Below, in pieces: positions 46,193 to 55,974 of a DNA stretch of 64,000 nucleotides (the stretch's first letter is position 1; the number at the start of each line of letters is the position of its first letter). The stretch is from assembly GCA_028277395.1 (NCBI GenBank), contig JANQGJ010000021.1, positions 1 to 64,000 of the forward strand, read 5' to 3'. Origin of the DNA: Bacteroidales bacterium (GTDB taxonomy: Bacteria; Bacteroidota; Bacteroidia; Bacteroidales; F082). Under the pieces are notes generated by a model that saw nothing but the letters and a program-made list of their open reading frames with translations, was not told the DNA's origin and ran no database searches. The position numbers and the translations under genes are program-made.

Positions 46193-47833
46193 CTACCCCA
46201 AATACTTAGCAACAATGGGTATTCTCCGTCCCATACCAAATGCTTTAGTTGATACACGTAACATTGGCGGAGTTTGATACCTTTTGTACTCATTGGTGTT
46301 TACAAGTTTCAATATCCTGTCAACCAAAGCAGGTTCGAAACCCATTGCGACTATTTCCCTGGGGCCTTTTCTTTGTTCAATATACTGGTACAATATTTCG
46401 TCCAGGATTGGATAATCAGGTAATGAATCCGAATCCTTTTGATCAGGACGTAATTCTGCTGACGGTGGCTTGGTTATAATATTTTCCGGAATAACTTCCT
46501 TTATCCTGTTGATATACCTTGCAAGTTCATAGGTTTGAGTTTTATACAGGTCACCAATTACAGATAATCCACCATTCATATCTCCATATAATGTTCCGTA
46601 ACCAACTGCAGCCTCACTTTTATTACTTGTATTCAATAATATGTAGCCAAACTTATTTGACAAAGCCATCAGAATGATCCCACGTGTTCTTGCCTGTAAA
46701 TTTTCTTCGGTAATGTCTGAAGGAAGATCTTTGAAAAACGGGGTTAGAAGATTCTCAAATGAATTAAAGGCCTCTTCAATGGCAATGATATCATAAGGCA
46801 TTCCAAGATTTTTAACCATTTCAACAGAGTCTGATACTGAATGATCCGATGAATATCTTGAAGGCAGGAGCACATTATAGACATTTTCAGCACCAAGTGC
46901 TTCAGCAGCTATTGCAGAAGTAACAGCAGAATCAATCCCACCAGACAATCCCAGAATTGCTTTATTAAAACCCAGTTTTTGAAAATAATTTCTTACCCCC
47001 ATAACCAGGGCATCATGTATATCTTCAATTTCCGATCTCATTGCCCCAACCAAAACCGGGCAATCGTCAGAAGTTACTTTATCAAGATCAAATATTCTGA
47101 AATCTTCTTCAAAGTAACTGAGTTCATCCACCAGTTCTCCTGCCGAATTCATAACCAGCGATCCTCCATCGAACAACAACTCAGTTTGCGCACCAACATG
47201 ATTTACATAAAACAAAGGGATACTATATTGTTTTGCATTTTTCCTGAGAATCTCCTTTCTGGTAGCAGTCTGATGATAATTAAAAGGAGATGCAGCAATG
47301 TTTATCATAAGGTCAGGCTCCTGATCAATTAACTGATCCATTGGATTTATTGTATAAAGTGGGTTATCCTGCACATTCCATAAATCTTCACAGATTGTTA
47401 AGGCGATTTTCTTTCTTTTAAACTTGATAACATTGAACTCACTATTGGGTTCAAAGTATCTGTATTCATCAAAAATATCATAATTTGGAAGCAGGGTTTT
47501 GTGTGTATATGATAATATTTTACCATCATTAACAAACGCCGCTGAATTGTAGAGTGGTTTACCTTTTGGATTTTTGTTAAAAGTTGGCAAACCAATTATT
47601 GCTGCTGTTTTAGTACAAAATGATGCAATTTCAGCAAGTAATGAATTACACTGCTCAACAAAATCTCTGAACTCAAGAAAATCCCTCGGTGGATAACCCG
47701 ATATAGCAAGCTCTGAAAATACTACTATATCAGCACCTTCATATTCTCCCTTTCTAATACAATCAATGATTTTTGATTTATTGCTTTCAAAATTTCCTAT
47801 ATGGTAGTTTATTTGAGCCAGTGCTATTTTCAT
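46193..47833 (-). CDS. nadE: Glutamine-dependent NAD+ synthetase
   Basis: The 546-residue product joins an N-terminal nitrilase-type glutaminase (catalytic Glu41, Lys112, Cys148 in LTICEDLWN) to a C-terminal NAD synthetase with the ATP loop SGGIDS at 297-302. It makes NAD+ from nicotinic acid adenine dinucleotide, using glutamine nitrogen. Length and layout are normal for the two-domain form. It is transcribed leftward and probably alone. Confidence 0.95.
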   Translation of the reverse strand: MKIALAQINYHIGNFESNKSKIIDCIRKGEYEGADIVVFSELAISGYPPRDFLEFRDFVEQCNSLLAEIASFCTKTAAIIGLPTFNKNPKGKPLYNSAAFVNDGKILSYTHKTLLPNYDIFDEYRYFEPNSEFNVIKFKRKKIALTICEDLWNVQDNPLYTINPMDQLIDQEPDLMINIAASPFNYHQTATRKEILRKNAKQYSIPLFYVNHVGAQTELLFDGGSLVMNSAGELVDELSYFEEDFRIFDLDKVTSDDCPVLVGAMRSEIEDIHDALVMGVRNYFQKLGFNKAILGLSGGIDSAVTSAIAAEALGAENVYNVLLPSRYSSDHSVSDSVEMVKNLGMPYDIIAIEEAFNSFENLLTPFFKDLPSDITEENLQARTRGIILMALSNKFGYILLNTSNKSEAAVGYGTLYGDMNGGLSVIGDLYKTQTYELARYINRIKEVIPENIITKPPSAELRPDQKDSDSLPDYPILDEILYQYIEQRKGPREIVAMGFEPALVDRILKLVNTNEYKRYQTPPMLRVSTKAFGMGRRIPIVAKYLG

Positions 47834-47892
47834 ACTCAGTTAAATTTATTACTCTAAAAAAACAAATTCTTATTTATAACTATTGTGTTGTT

Positions 47893-48591
47893 CTAAAAAA
47901 ACAGGCTTGCATTTATCTCGATAAAACTATTTCTTCCATTGTGTTCAACTGATGGGTCTAACTCATTTTTTCCCTTCAAAATATTGATAAATGCATTATC
48001 GAATATTATTCCAAATCTGGCATATGTAGATTTGTGAACAGGCATCTCAACTCCCGCTCCTAATATTAACGATTCGCGTGTAAAACGTAATTCATCATAA
48101 ATGTTTTTTGTGTTGGTAATATTTTCATCACTATTCAACACATCAAAATCATCTTTTGCTTTTGCCGTTAAAAGGAATCCTATTCCAACTCCTATTTGTC
48201 CATAATATCTTAATTTATTTATCTGGTTTGTTTTCATTGTGAAAATTACCGGTATCCTGATATATTTTGTACGATAACTCCTGGTTAATATTCCTGAATA
48301 TTCAACTGATGATGAACCTGTTTGATATTTTTCAGGATAAGACATGGTTCCATTAAGATAAACAACATCGAATCCTGTAGTTACAGAATAATTCTCCATC
48401 AGATAAAAATCTGCAGCAAATCCCCAACTTGCTCCAAAATCAGTTCCCTTATTGCTATAATCTTCATTTACTGAGTTGAACCATCCAAGGTTCATTCCGG
48501 CTTTGAAACCAAACTGAAATGGTTTATGTTGTGCAACCGAAGCTGCGTGAAGTATCAAAACCATACTGCATGCTAATACTATTTTTCTCAT
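47893..48591 (-). CDS. Outer-membrane beta-barrel protein (PorT-like)
   Basis: The 232-residue product has a signal peptide (MRKIVLACSMVLILHAASVA) and a strand-rich body with alternating hydrophobic residues, such as FQFGFKAGMNLGWFNSV, IRIPVIFTMKTNQINKLRYY and a final aromatic ending SLFF. This is the pattern of small OMP_b-brl family barrels. Function unknown. It is divergent from a second such gene. Confidence 0.75.
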   Translation of the reverse strand: MRKIVLACSMVLILHAASVAQHKPFQFGFKAGMNLGWFNSVNEDYSNKGTDFGASWGFAADFYLMENYSVTTGFDVVYLNGTMSYPEKYQTGSSSVEYSGILTRSYRTKYIRIPVIFTMKTNQINKLRYYGQIGVGIGFLLTAKAKDDFDVLNSDENITNTKNIYDELRFTRESLILGAGVEMPVHKSTYARFGIIFDNAFINILKGKNELDPSVEHNGRNSFIEINASLFF

Positions 48592-48622
48592 TTGTATTCT
48601 CTCAGATGTTAAAAATTTAATA

Positions 48623-48674
48623 CAAATATAGTTAATCGATGTATGTATGAACGAAACATTTTTTGTTACTTTTG
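48623..48674. promoter_or_regulatory. Divergent promoters of two beta-barrel genes
   Basis: CAAATATA at 48623-48630 reads TATATTTG on the minus strand, and TACTTTTG at 48667-48674 reads on the plus strand. Both match the TAnnTTTG -7 element. They sit within 112 bases of shared intergenic DNA, so the two barrel genes may be controlled together. Confidence 0.5.
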
Positions 48675-48703
48675 ATTATTAATTTAAATAAAATTATGCA
48701 ATC

Positions 48704-49306
48704 ATGAAAAAGATAGGATTAGTAATCGCTGCCGTTTTAATAGTTTCATCAATTCAGGCACAATTACATTTTGGACCTCAAATCGGTTTTACTTCTTCAA
48801 AGCTAACCACAAACTTTAGTGACTATTCATCAGAAGTTAAAAGCAACTTCTTGTTTGGAGCTTTTGTTCGTATTGGAGAAAAAATATATGTACAACCTGA
48901 AATTAACTGGTTAACCCAGGGAGGAGTATGGGAAAATAGTACCATCGACAATAAAATAGAGATGAAATACAAAACAGTTCAGATACCGGTAAGCGTTGGA
49001 TGGAGGATTATTGATCTTAAACTTGTAAATATCAGAGTATTTGGAGGTTTTGCGGCTAATATTGCCACCGATAAAGAAATGAAGATTGATGATATTGATG
49101 AACCAATAACCGATGCTGATTGGAATGATCTTGCCTGGCAATATCAGATTGGGGCAGGTGTTGATGTACTTATGTTTGCTCTCGATGTTAAATACATGGG
49201 AGGTCTTAATAACCTGTACAAAGGTGATGACTTTGTTTATGACGGAACTACCCTTTCAACAAAATCAAACCTGTTTACAATAACTCTGGGTTGGAAAATA
49301 TTCTAA
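48704..49306 (+). CDS. Outer-membrane beta-barrel protein (PorT-like)
   Basis: The 200-residue product has a signal peptide (MKKIGLVIAAVLIVSSIQAQ) and eight or so amphipathic strands, ending in LFTITLGWKIF with the C-terminal Phe typical of outer-membrane barrels. It includes the family-like HFGPQIGFTSSKL and KTVQIPVSVGWRIIDLK segments. A strong hairpin terminator follows at 49341-49389. Function unknown. Confidence 0.75.
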   Translation: MKKIGLVIAAVLIVSSIQAQLHFGPQIGFTSSKLTTNFSDYSSEVKSNFLFGAFVRIGEKIYVQPEINWLTQGGVWENSTIDNKIEMKYKTVQIPVSVGWRIIDLKLVNIRVFGGFAANIATDKEMKIDDIDEPITDADWNDLAWQYQIGAGVDVLMFALDVKYMGGLNNLYKGDDFVYDGTTLSTKSNLFTITLGWKIF

Positions 49307-49340
49307 ATAACCGAAGATAATTTTAACAAAAAGCTCATAT

Positions 49341-49389
49341 AAAGTGATTAACAGTGAGTTGTTGCAATATCATTGTTAATCACTTTTTT
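49341..49389 (+). terminator. Rho-independent terminator after the beta-barrel gene
   Basis: AAAGTGATTAACA (49341-49353) pairs perfectly over 13 bases with TGTTAATCACTTT (49374-49386), followed by TTT. It covers the upstream Met codon (49354) of the next frame, supporting a start at 49402 for that gene. Confidence 0.85.
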
Positions 49390-49401
49390 ATTCAATTTAG
49401 T

Positions 49402-49848
49402 ATGAAATTCTGTTTTGTTTTCATCCTAATATTTAGCTCATTTCTAAGTTTAACAGGGCAGTATGTTACAACATATGATCCTCAAAAGGAATATAATGGT
49501 TATTACAAAGGTAAGCCTGAAAGTTATTACAGAGATCTGGCTAAAAAGGCATCAAAAGTAAAATCTGCAGGGATTCTTTTAACTACAGCAGGAACTACCG
49601 GAGTGATTACCGGAGCACTTGTTATTTCTTCTGCAACCGGACCTGACTCAGATGAAAAGGAAAAAACAGGAGCAATAATATTGTTATCGGGAGCAATACT
49701 AATGGATGTGGGTATTCCGTTATGGATTTATGGTGGTATTAAGAAACGGAATAATTTAAACGCTGCAGATCTGGCAGTTAAGAATCACACCACAAGCTTA
49801 TATTTAGCACCGGTACAATCAGGGATTGGTTTGGTATGCCGCTTCTAG
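49402..49848 (+). CDS. Small exported protein of unknown function
   Basis: The frame is open from 49354, but that Met lies in a terminator hairpin. The ATG at 49402 gives 148 residues with a good signal peptide (MKFCFVFILIFSSFLSLTG). The body has two hydrophobic helices (about 50-70 and 85-105: SAGILLTTAGTTGVITGALV and TGAIILLSGAILMDVGIPLW). This is compatible with a small membrane or glycine-zipper-like protein. Family not recognised. It precedes gldB by 22 bases and may share its transcript. Confidence 0.6.
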   Translation: MKFCFVFILIFSSFLSLTGQYVTTYDPQKEYNGYYKGKPESYYRDLAKKASKVKSAGILLTTAGTTGVITGALVISSATGPDSDEKEKTGAIILLSGAILMDVGIPLWIYGGIKKRNNLNAADLAVKNHTTSLYLAPVQSGIGLVCRF

Positions 49849-49870
49849 AAACCTAAATTAGATTAACATT

Positions 49871-50872
49871 ATGATTTCTCAATGTAAGTCACTATTATTT
49901 CTATCAATTGTACTCTTTCTTTCGTCTTGCGTACAAAATTCCGGAAACAGGGTTTTAGTTAGTGAATCTGAGTTAATTAAACCCGAAATATTCATCCAAA
50001 GATATGGCAAAACACTTTTTGAACTTGACACCAATAATTTCTTGACTGAAGTAAACAAAATCCAAAGTGAATTTTCCCTTTTTCTCGGCAACGACTCAAT
50101 GACTTATGAAAAGGTCAAACCACTATATGAATATGTTACCGACACTCAGCTCATTTCCATCAGCAAAAGGGTGATGGCTGATTACCCTGACCTGAGTAAC
50201 CTTGAAACACAACTCTCTGATGCATTTGGAAGATATAATTACCTTTTTCCCAACACAAAACAAGTTACAGTCTATACATATATTTCTGATTTACATTTTG
50301 AAAATCCAATTATAGTTAACGACTCAGTAATAATTATTGCCCTTGATGTTTACCTTGGCACTGACTTTACAAAATATCGCAGTTTGGGTTTACCTTTCTA
50401 CAAGATACGAAGAATGACTTCTGATAATATTGCAATTGATGTAATGAAAAAGTTATATGCCATAAATCTTGATCCAAAACTAAAACAAAAGACTCTCATT
50501 GACAGAATGATAAGTGCCGGTAAACTAATGTATTACCTTGATGTAGTACTGCCCGATGTTCCTGATAGTTTAAAAATTGGATATTCATCTGACCAAATGG
50601 ATTGGATAAACAATAACAAATCAAATGTCTGGGCATTTTTGGTAAGCAATAAATTGTTTTACTCAGCAGACTATAAAACTCAAAGTAACCTTATTCAGGA
50701 TGGCCCGTTTACAAGTGGCTTTTCAAATGAATCTCCTTCCAGGGTTGGCATTTGGGTTGGCTGGCAAATCGTCAGGAGCTATATGGATAATAACCCGGAA
50801 GTTAGCCTGATCAACCTCATCAATAACAGGGACCCACAAATGATATTTAATCAATCAGGATACAAACCATAA
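49871..50872 (+). CDS. gldB: Gliding motility lipoprotein GldB
   Basis: The 333-residue product has a lipobox (SSC, Cys20) and matches GldB by length and segments such as KPEIFIQRYGKTLFELDTNN, FPNTKQVTVYTYISDLHFEN and the late GWQIVRSYMDNNP. GldB is required for gliding in Flavobacterium johnsoniae, where it is a periplasmic-side lipoprotein. In non-gliding Bacteroidota it is retained with T9SS function in a less clear role. gldC was not seen next to it. The gene for NAD synthetase lies about 2 kb away. Confidence 0.85.
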   Translation: MISQCKSLLFLSIVLFLSSCVQNSGNRVLVSESELIKPEIFIQRYGKTLFELDTNNFLTEVNKIQSEFSLFLGNDSMTYEKVKPLYEYVTDTQLISISKRVMADYPDLSNLETQLSDAFGRYNYLFPNTKQVTVYTYISDLHFENPIIVNDSVIIIALDVYLGTDFTKYRSLGLPFYKIRRMTSDNIAIDVMKKLYAINLDPKLKQKTLIDRMISAGKLMYYLDVVLPDVPDSLKIGYSSDQMDWINNNKSNVWAFLVSNKLFYSADYKTQSNLIQDGPFTSGFSNESPSRVGIWVGWQIVRSYMDNNPEVSLINLINNRDPQMIFNQSGYKP

Positions 50873-50964
50873 TATTAATCAGTCTTTTTTATCCTGAGTT
50901 TTAATACTTCAATTTATTCCAAAAATTCGTATATTTGTTATATAATCTAAAATAGCTCCGCTTA

Positions 50965-52500
50965 ATGCTGGTAAAAACCTTTGGTAGTGCTATTCATGGT
51001 ATTGATGCAATTATCATTACCATTGAAGTAAATATAAGTAAGGGATCGAAATTCCACCTTGTTGGACTTCCTGATAATGCAGTTAAGGAAAGTCATCATC
51101 GACTTGTTGCAGTAATAAATAATATTGGAACAAGATTTCCGGGAAGGCGTATTGTCATAAATATGGCTCCTGCCGATATTAAAAAGGAAGGGTCGGCGTA
51201 CGACCTGCCAATAGCAATTGCAATACTTGCTGCATCTCAACAAATGGATGACTCAAGACTTTCAGATTTCGTAATGATGGGTGAATTATCACTTGACGGG
51301 AGCCTTAAACCTGTGAAAGGAGCACTGCCTATGGCATTGAAGGCTAAAGAAAACAACTATAAGGGAATTATTGTTCCTGCAGAAAATGCTAATGAAGCGG
51401 CAATTGTTGACGACATCGAAGTCTATGGTTTTGATCATATTAATGATGTGATCGAAATGTTGAATTCAGGCAGTACTGATAACCGTGTAAGTGTAAATGC
51501 AGGAGATCAGCTTGCTTTGATGAATGATTATACATTTGACTTTGAGGATGTAAAAGGTCAGGAAAATATAAAAAGGGCTCTGGAGATTGCTGCTGCCGGT
51601 GGACATAATGTTATAATGATAGGTCCTCCGGGTTCAGGAAAAACAATGCTTGCAAAACGACTTCCTTCTATTCTTCCTCCTTTATCTGTAGAAGAAGCTT
51701 TGGAAACAACCAAGATTCACTCCGTTGCCGGAATTTTACCAGGAGATGTAGCTCTAGTCTCAAAACGACCTTACAGATCACCACATCATACAATTAGTGA
51801 TGCCGGACTGGTTGGAGGGGGAACATATCCACAGCCCGGAGAGATATCCCTGGCACAAAACGGGGTCTTGTTTCTTGATGAACTTCCTGAATTTAAAAGG
51901 ACTGTTCTCGAAGTTATGCGACAACCTATGGAAGACAGGATTGTAACAATTTCCAGGGCAAGGGTAAGTATAGATTATCCTGCCAGTTTTATGTTGGTTG
52001 CAGCTATGAATCCATGTCCCTGCGGATACTATAACCATCCTGATAAGGACTGTGTGTGTTCACCCGGTATTGTGAAAAGCTATTTAAATAAAATCTCCGG
52101 ACCATTAATGGATAGAATAGATCTCCACGTTGAAGTAACTCCGGTACCTTTTAGTGAATTATCGGCGATAGATTCAGGAGAAAAAAGTGAATGGGTAAGA
52201 AACAGGGTAATAAAAGCACGTAATATTCAAAGAAAGAGGTTTTCTGTGAAAAAGGATGTGTATTGTAATGCTCAAATGAGCAGTAAAGATATCAGCAAAT
52301 ATTGCACATTGAATGAATCTGGTCATCAAATGCTAAAAACAGCAATGGAAAAACTGTCTCTTTCCGCACGTGCTTATGACAGGATAATAAAAGTTGCCAG
52401 AACAATTGCTGATCTGAATGAGCACCTTAATATTGAAACTGAAGATCTGGCTGAAGCTATTCAATATCGTAGTCTGGACAGGGAAAGTTGGGGTACTTAG
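50965..52500 (+). CDS. comM: YifB/ComM family magnesium-chelatase-like AAA+ ATPase
   Basis: The 511-residue product has an N-terminal Lon-protease-like subdomain (FHLVGLPDNAVKESHHRL), the AAA+ Walker A GPPGSGKT at 220-227, Walker B GVLFLDELPEF near 296 and a zinc-type Cys cluster (AMNPCPCGYYNH). ComM is a hexameric helicase helping branch migration in natural transformation. The C-terminal Mg_chelatase_C segment is present. A -7 element TATATTTG (50930-50937) lies upstream. Confidence 0.93.
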   Translation: MLVKTFGSAIHGIDAIIITIEVNISKGSKFHLVGLPDNAVKESHHRLVAVINNIGTRFPGRRIVINMAPADIKKEGSAYDLPIAIAILAASQQMDDSRLSDFVMMGELSLDGSLKPVKGALPMALKAKENNYKGIIVPAENANEAAIVDDIEVYGFDHINDVIEMLNSGSTDNRVSVNAGDQLALMNDYTFDFEDVKGQENIKRALEIAAAGGHNVIMIGPPGSGKTMLAKRLPSILPPLSVEEALETTKIHSVAGILPGDVALVSKRPYRSPHHTISDAGLVGGGTYPQPGEISLAQNGVLFLDELPEFKRTVLEVMRQPMEDRIVTISRARVSIDYPASFMLVAAMNPCPCGYYNHPDKDCVCSPGIVKSYLNKISGPLMDRIDLHVEVTPVPFSELSAIDSGEKSEWVRNRVIKARNIQRKRFSVKKDVYCNAQMSSKDISKYCTLNESGHQMLKTAMEKLSLSARAYDRIIKVARTIADLNEHLNIETEDLAEAIQYRSLDRESWGT

Positions 52501-52579
52501 CCAATTTTTTATTGACTTATTAAAATGTATCCTTACATTTATCATCTTAAATTCACTAAAACTATATACAACAAAACAA

Positions 52580-54460
52580 ATGAAGCTTGTCTATAAAATC
52601 CTGTTTGCAATTATAATTCCTATCGCCATAATATCAGTTATCTTTATCTTTTTTATTCAAAGTATGTTATACAGTGAGGTTGAGTCACGTTTTGTTAATA
52701 GCATCGAAAATACAACAGATGATTACGCCAGTTTAATAAACCTGAAACTTGAAAGCCTCTCCGAACTGGTAAATTTTTCTGCAAAGAAACTTGAGGATTC
52801 TCAGGATTTCACAAAAGAACAGGTAATTACTATGATTAATGAGACTGTTGGTTTCGATTCAATAATCTTCGGAGCAGCAGTTTTCTTCGATACTACTTAC
52901 ACAGGGAAGTTGAGCAAATCATTTTACTATGCGTATCGTGATAGTAATAATGCAATTTCAAACATAAGCTTTGATCATAACGATAAACAATACAGAGAAT
53001 ATTTTAATCAGAACTTCACTTGGTGGACACGTCCCAAAGCTACCGGTGAATCAATGTGGACTTCGCCATACTTTGATGAAGGTGCCGGAAACCTTCTTAT
53101 GATAACTTATACAAAACCGTTTTTTATTGATGGATCATATTGCGGAATTGTTACAATAGATATATTACTGGAAAACATAAAACAACTACTGCTAATAAAT
53201 GAAAAAAGAATTGAAGGTGATTTTGATCCAGACCTGTATATAATTAACGCTCTCGACAGTCTGATTATTTATACTGAAAGGGCAGGTATACCAGGGCTTC
53301 ATGCGTTAGGTCCTTCACCTGATGAAATTATCTATGACATGAAAACAAAACTTACAATATTTGATCTTGTGCTCAATAATAAGTCCGGATCTGATGTTGT
53401 AACAGCTGACGATGGACACAGTTATTTTGTATTTCATTCAAAAGTAGAAAGTTGTGATTGGATTATTATCGATATACTTAGTGTTTCTGAAGCGCAATCA
53501 GCAGTTTACGAGTCAGTTAGCAGGATCATAATTTTTATTATGATATTTCTAAGTGCTTTGGTGGTGATAATATTTGTAACCAGCAGATTAATTACAAATC
53601 CTTTATCAAAATTAAGCAACTTATCTGTTGAGATTTCTGATGGGAATTATAACAAAGAGATAAATATAAATCGAAATGACGAGATCGGCACTCTGGCAAA
53701 AAACTTCAATATAATGATCGACAAGGTGGTTGAAAGAGAAAATAGTTTGAAAGACGCCAATAAACAACTACTTGTATTAGATGAAGCTAAAAATGAATTT
53801 CTCAAACTAATAAGTCATGAAATAAGAACACCGTTAAATGGTATTGTTGGTTCAGCACATTTTCTAAATGATATTATTGAAGATCCGGAGTTAAGGGAAT
53901 TTCTTGAGATGCTTAAAGAATCTGTCGAGAGACTTGATAAATTTTCAAAAAAAGCACTGGAAATTACTGAAATGCAGGCAGTTGGCAGAGATGCTGAAAA
54001 GACCACTGTCAGTACTTCTGAAATACTTGATGATGTAATCAATGAATTAAAACCTGATCTTGATAAAAAACAACTCATAATTTCAACTTCCTATTGTGAT
54101 AATTATAATCTGTTTTGTGTTAAAGAATATTTTAAAAAGAGTATAATAGAAGTTCTGGATAATGCTATACGATTTTCTCATAACAATTCTGAAATTGAGG
54201 TTAAAACGCTTATTGAGGACAACAAATTCAAGGTTAAGATTTCAGATTCAGGAGAAGTAATATCTCCCGACAAAATAGAGAAAATAGTTCAGCCATTCGG
54301 ACTTGGGAATGAACATTATGACAAACACACTGGACTTGGACTGGCCTACATTCAAAAGTTTTTGGAGATTCATGACGCTTCTATTGAAATTGTAAGTAAT
54401 ATTGAAAAAACAGAAGTATCACTTGTTTTTGACAAAATAAGTAATCAAAATGAAAATTGA
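52580..54460 (+). CDS. Membrane-bound sensor histidine kinase
   Basis: The frame opens at 52418 inside comM, but the ATG at 52580 gives a normal N-terminal TM helix (residues about 7-29) and 626 residues. A periplasmic Cache-like sensor (with TYTKPFFIDGSYCGIVTIDI) ends at a second TM near 315-337. HAMP and HisKA follow, with the phosphoacceptor His413 in LISHEIRTPLNG, and then an HATPase domain with LDNAIRFSHNN and HTGLGLAYIQ. No response-regulator gene lies beside it. It overlaps menI by 11 bases, an odd context suggesting shared transcription with menaquinone genes. Confidence 0.87.
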   Translation: MKLVYKILFAIIIPIAIISVIFIFFIQSMLYSEVESRFVNSIENTTDDYASLINLKLESLSELVNFSAKKLEDSQDFTKEQVITMINETVGFDSIIFGAAVFFDTTYTGKLSKSFYYAYRDSNNAISNISFDHNDKQYREYFNQNFTWWTRPKATGESMWTSPYFDEGAGNLLMITYTKPFFIDGSYCGIVTIDILLENIKQLLLINEKRIEGDFDPDLYIINALDSLIIYTERAGIPGLHALGPSPDEIIYDMKTKLTIFDLVLNNKSGSDVVTADDGHSYFVFHSKVESCDWIIIDILSVSEAQSAVYESVSRIIIFIMIFLSALVVIIFVTSRLITNPLSKLSNLSVEISDGNYNKEININRNDEIGTLAKNFNIMIDKVVERENSLKDANKQLLVLDEAKNEFLKLISHEIRTPLNGIVGSAHFLNDIIEDPELREFLEMLKESVERLDKFSKKALEITEMQAVGRDAEKTTVSTSEILDDVINELKPDLDKKQLIISTSYCDNYNLFCVKEYFKKSIIEVLDNAIRFSHNNSEIEVKTLIEDNKFKVKISDSGEVISPDKIEKIVQPFGLGNEHYDKHTGLGLAYIQKFLEIHDASIEIVSNIEKTEVSLVFDKISNQNEN

Positions 54461-54866
54461 CAGATCAAATCTTGAGAACCTGAATAAGCTTAATAAGGGA
54501 ACACTAATGGAAGTTCTCAATATAGAATATATAGCTGCGGATGATGGTATTGTAACGGCCAAAATGCCTGTAAATGAATCCACATTCCAGCCGGACAAAA
54601 TATTGCACGGTGGTGCTAACCTTGCTTTGGCCGAAACTGTAGCTGGATTGGGTTCTGCTCTAATGGTGGATCTAAAACAATATTCTGTGAGAGGTGCACA
54701 GGTTAGTGCAAATCATGTTGGAACTACAAACAAAGGCCATGTATTTGCCAAAGGAATAATCATACATAAGGGTAAAAACACACATGTATGGAATATTGAT
54801 ATCAAGGATAGTAATGGCAATCTTGTCTCTACCTGCCGTATTACTAATATTATTGTGAAAAAATGA
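54450..54866 (+). CDS. menI: Hotdog-fold thioesterase, probable DHNA-CoA thioesterase MenI
   Basis: The 138-residue product has a PaaI/hotdog fold with ILHGGANLALAETVAGLGSA (His-Gly-Gly and the catalytic-type Glu) and ending SANHVGTTNKGHVFAKG. It hydrolyses an acyl-CoA. Placement before menF and menD points to 1,4-dihydroxy-2-naphthoyl-CoA as substrate. It starts within the sensor kinase gene (11-base overlap), and its stop overlaps the menF start by 4 bases. Confidence 0.82.
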   Translation: MKIDRSNLENLNKLNKGTLMEVLNIEYIAADDGIVTAKMPVNESTFQPDKILHGGANLALAETVAGLGSALMVDLKQYSVRGAQVSANHVGTTNKGHVFAKGIIIHKGKNTHVWNIDIKDSNGNLVSTCRITNIIVKK

Positions 54867-55963
54867 TAAACAGCATTCTTGAGTTTCCGGATTTACTTAT
54901 TTCAAAGGGATTACCATTTGCAATATACAGTTTACCAGATAAGAATGGATTTGAACTGGTTTTCCAATCAAATAGAGAAATAAATAAAATAAATCTACTT
55001 GATATTGGAGAAATATCAGGATTTGTAATTGCTGATTTTGAGAGTGCTCAAAGCGGAACTGCCATTGTTATACAGCCGGATTTCATTATTTCGGAAGATA
55101 ATAACCTGAAAATGGCTTTTGATTTTGTAAAGAATCTTAACGATTGTGGTGACTACTATTTTACAGAAAACATATGTATAACAAAGCAGAATTACCTCGA
55201 CAGGGTAGATTATCTCATTGATAAACTTAAGCAGAAAGAACTAAGTAAGGTTGTGTTCTCAAGGGTTATGCAGAAAGAGTTAAATAAGAAGGTAAGTATA
55301 AATCGCTTACTAAAAAGCCTCAACAAAAAATATAAAAATGCTTTTATAAACCTGTTCCATTTACCCGGAATAGGTACGTGGTTTGGAGCATCACCCGAAA
55401 CACTCTTTAAATACTCAGATAACAACATTATTACTGATGCTATGGCAGGCACGGTTTTGGTTGGTAATGAGAGGTCACCAAAATGGACACAGAAAGAAAA
55501 TGAAGAACAAAAATTGGTTTCTGTTTTCATTGAATCATTATTGTCGGAACTTGGGATACATGATTTTACAAAATCCGGTCCCGTAGCTGTTCAGGCAGGA
55601 AACATTTGCCATCTGAGAACAAAATTTTGTATACCGGGTGAGTCATTAAAAGATAAAGAAGGCAAGTTTATAGCCGGGCTGCATCCAACACCGGCAGTTT
55701 GTGGATTGCCAAAAGCTGAAGCCTTTTTGTTAATAAAAAAAGCCGAACAGCATCAACGCAGATATTACACCGGATTCATTGGTCCCTGGAACTTAAACAA
55801 TGAGTCACAGCTCTTTGTAAATTTAAGATGTGCAGAACTTGATCAGGACAAAATAAACATTTATGTAGGTGGAGGATTAACAGCATCATCAGTTGCTGAA
55901 GATGAATTTTCTGAAACAATTCACAAATCAGAAACCCTGTTGTCGGTTGTGGAAAATTTATAG
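54863..55963 (+). CDS. menF: Isochorismate synthase MenF
   Basis: The 366-residue product is a chorismate-binding enzyme converting chorismate to isochorismate, the first menaquinone step. Motifs are KVVFSRVMQKEL, TWFGASPETLFKYSD, DAMAGTV, HLRTKFCIPG, HPTPAVCGLPKAEAF and INIYVGGGLTASS with the metal-binding Glu in DEFSETIHKSE. It is short relative to MenF of enterobacteria, as usual here. It overlaps menI by 4 bases and menD follows 11 bases on. Confidence 0.93.
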   Translation: MINSILEFPDLLISKGLPFAIYSLPDKNGFELVFQSNREINKINLLDIGEISGFVIADFESAQSGTAIVIQPDFIISEDNNLKMAFDFVKNLNDCGDYYFTENICITKQNYLDRVDYLIDKLKQKELSKVVFSRVMQKELNKKVSINRLLKSLNKKYKNAFINLFHLPGIGTWFGASPETLFKYSDNNIITDAMAGTVLVGNERSPKWTQKENEEQKLVSVFIESLLSELGIHDFTKSGPVAVQAGNICHLRTKFCIPGESLKDKEGKFIAGLHPTPAVCGLPKAEAFLLIKKAEQHQRRYYTGFIGPWNLNNESQLFVNLRCAELDQDKINIYVGGGLTASSVAEDEFSETIHKSETLLSVVENL

Positions 55964-55974
55964 AAATTTGCACA

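Noticed and set aside
52418-52579. Upstream extension of the sensor kinase
   Set aside because: It overlaps the comM 3' end and would place 54 residues before the TM helix; the ATG at 52580 gives a normal N-terminus.
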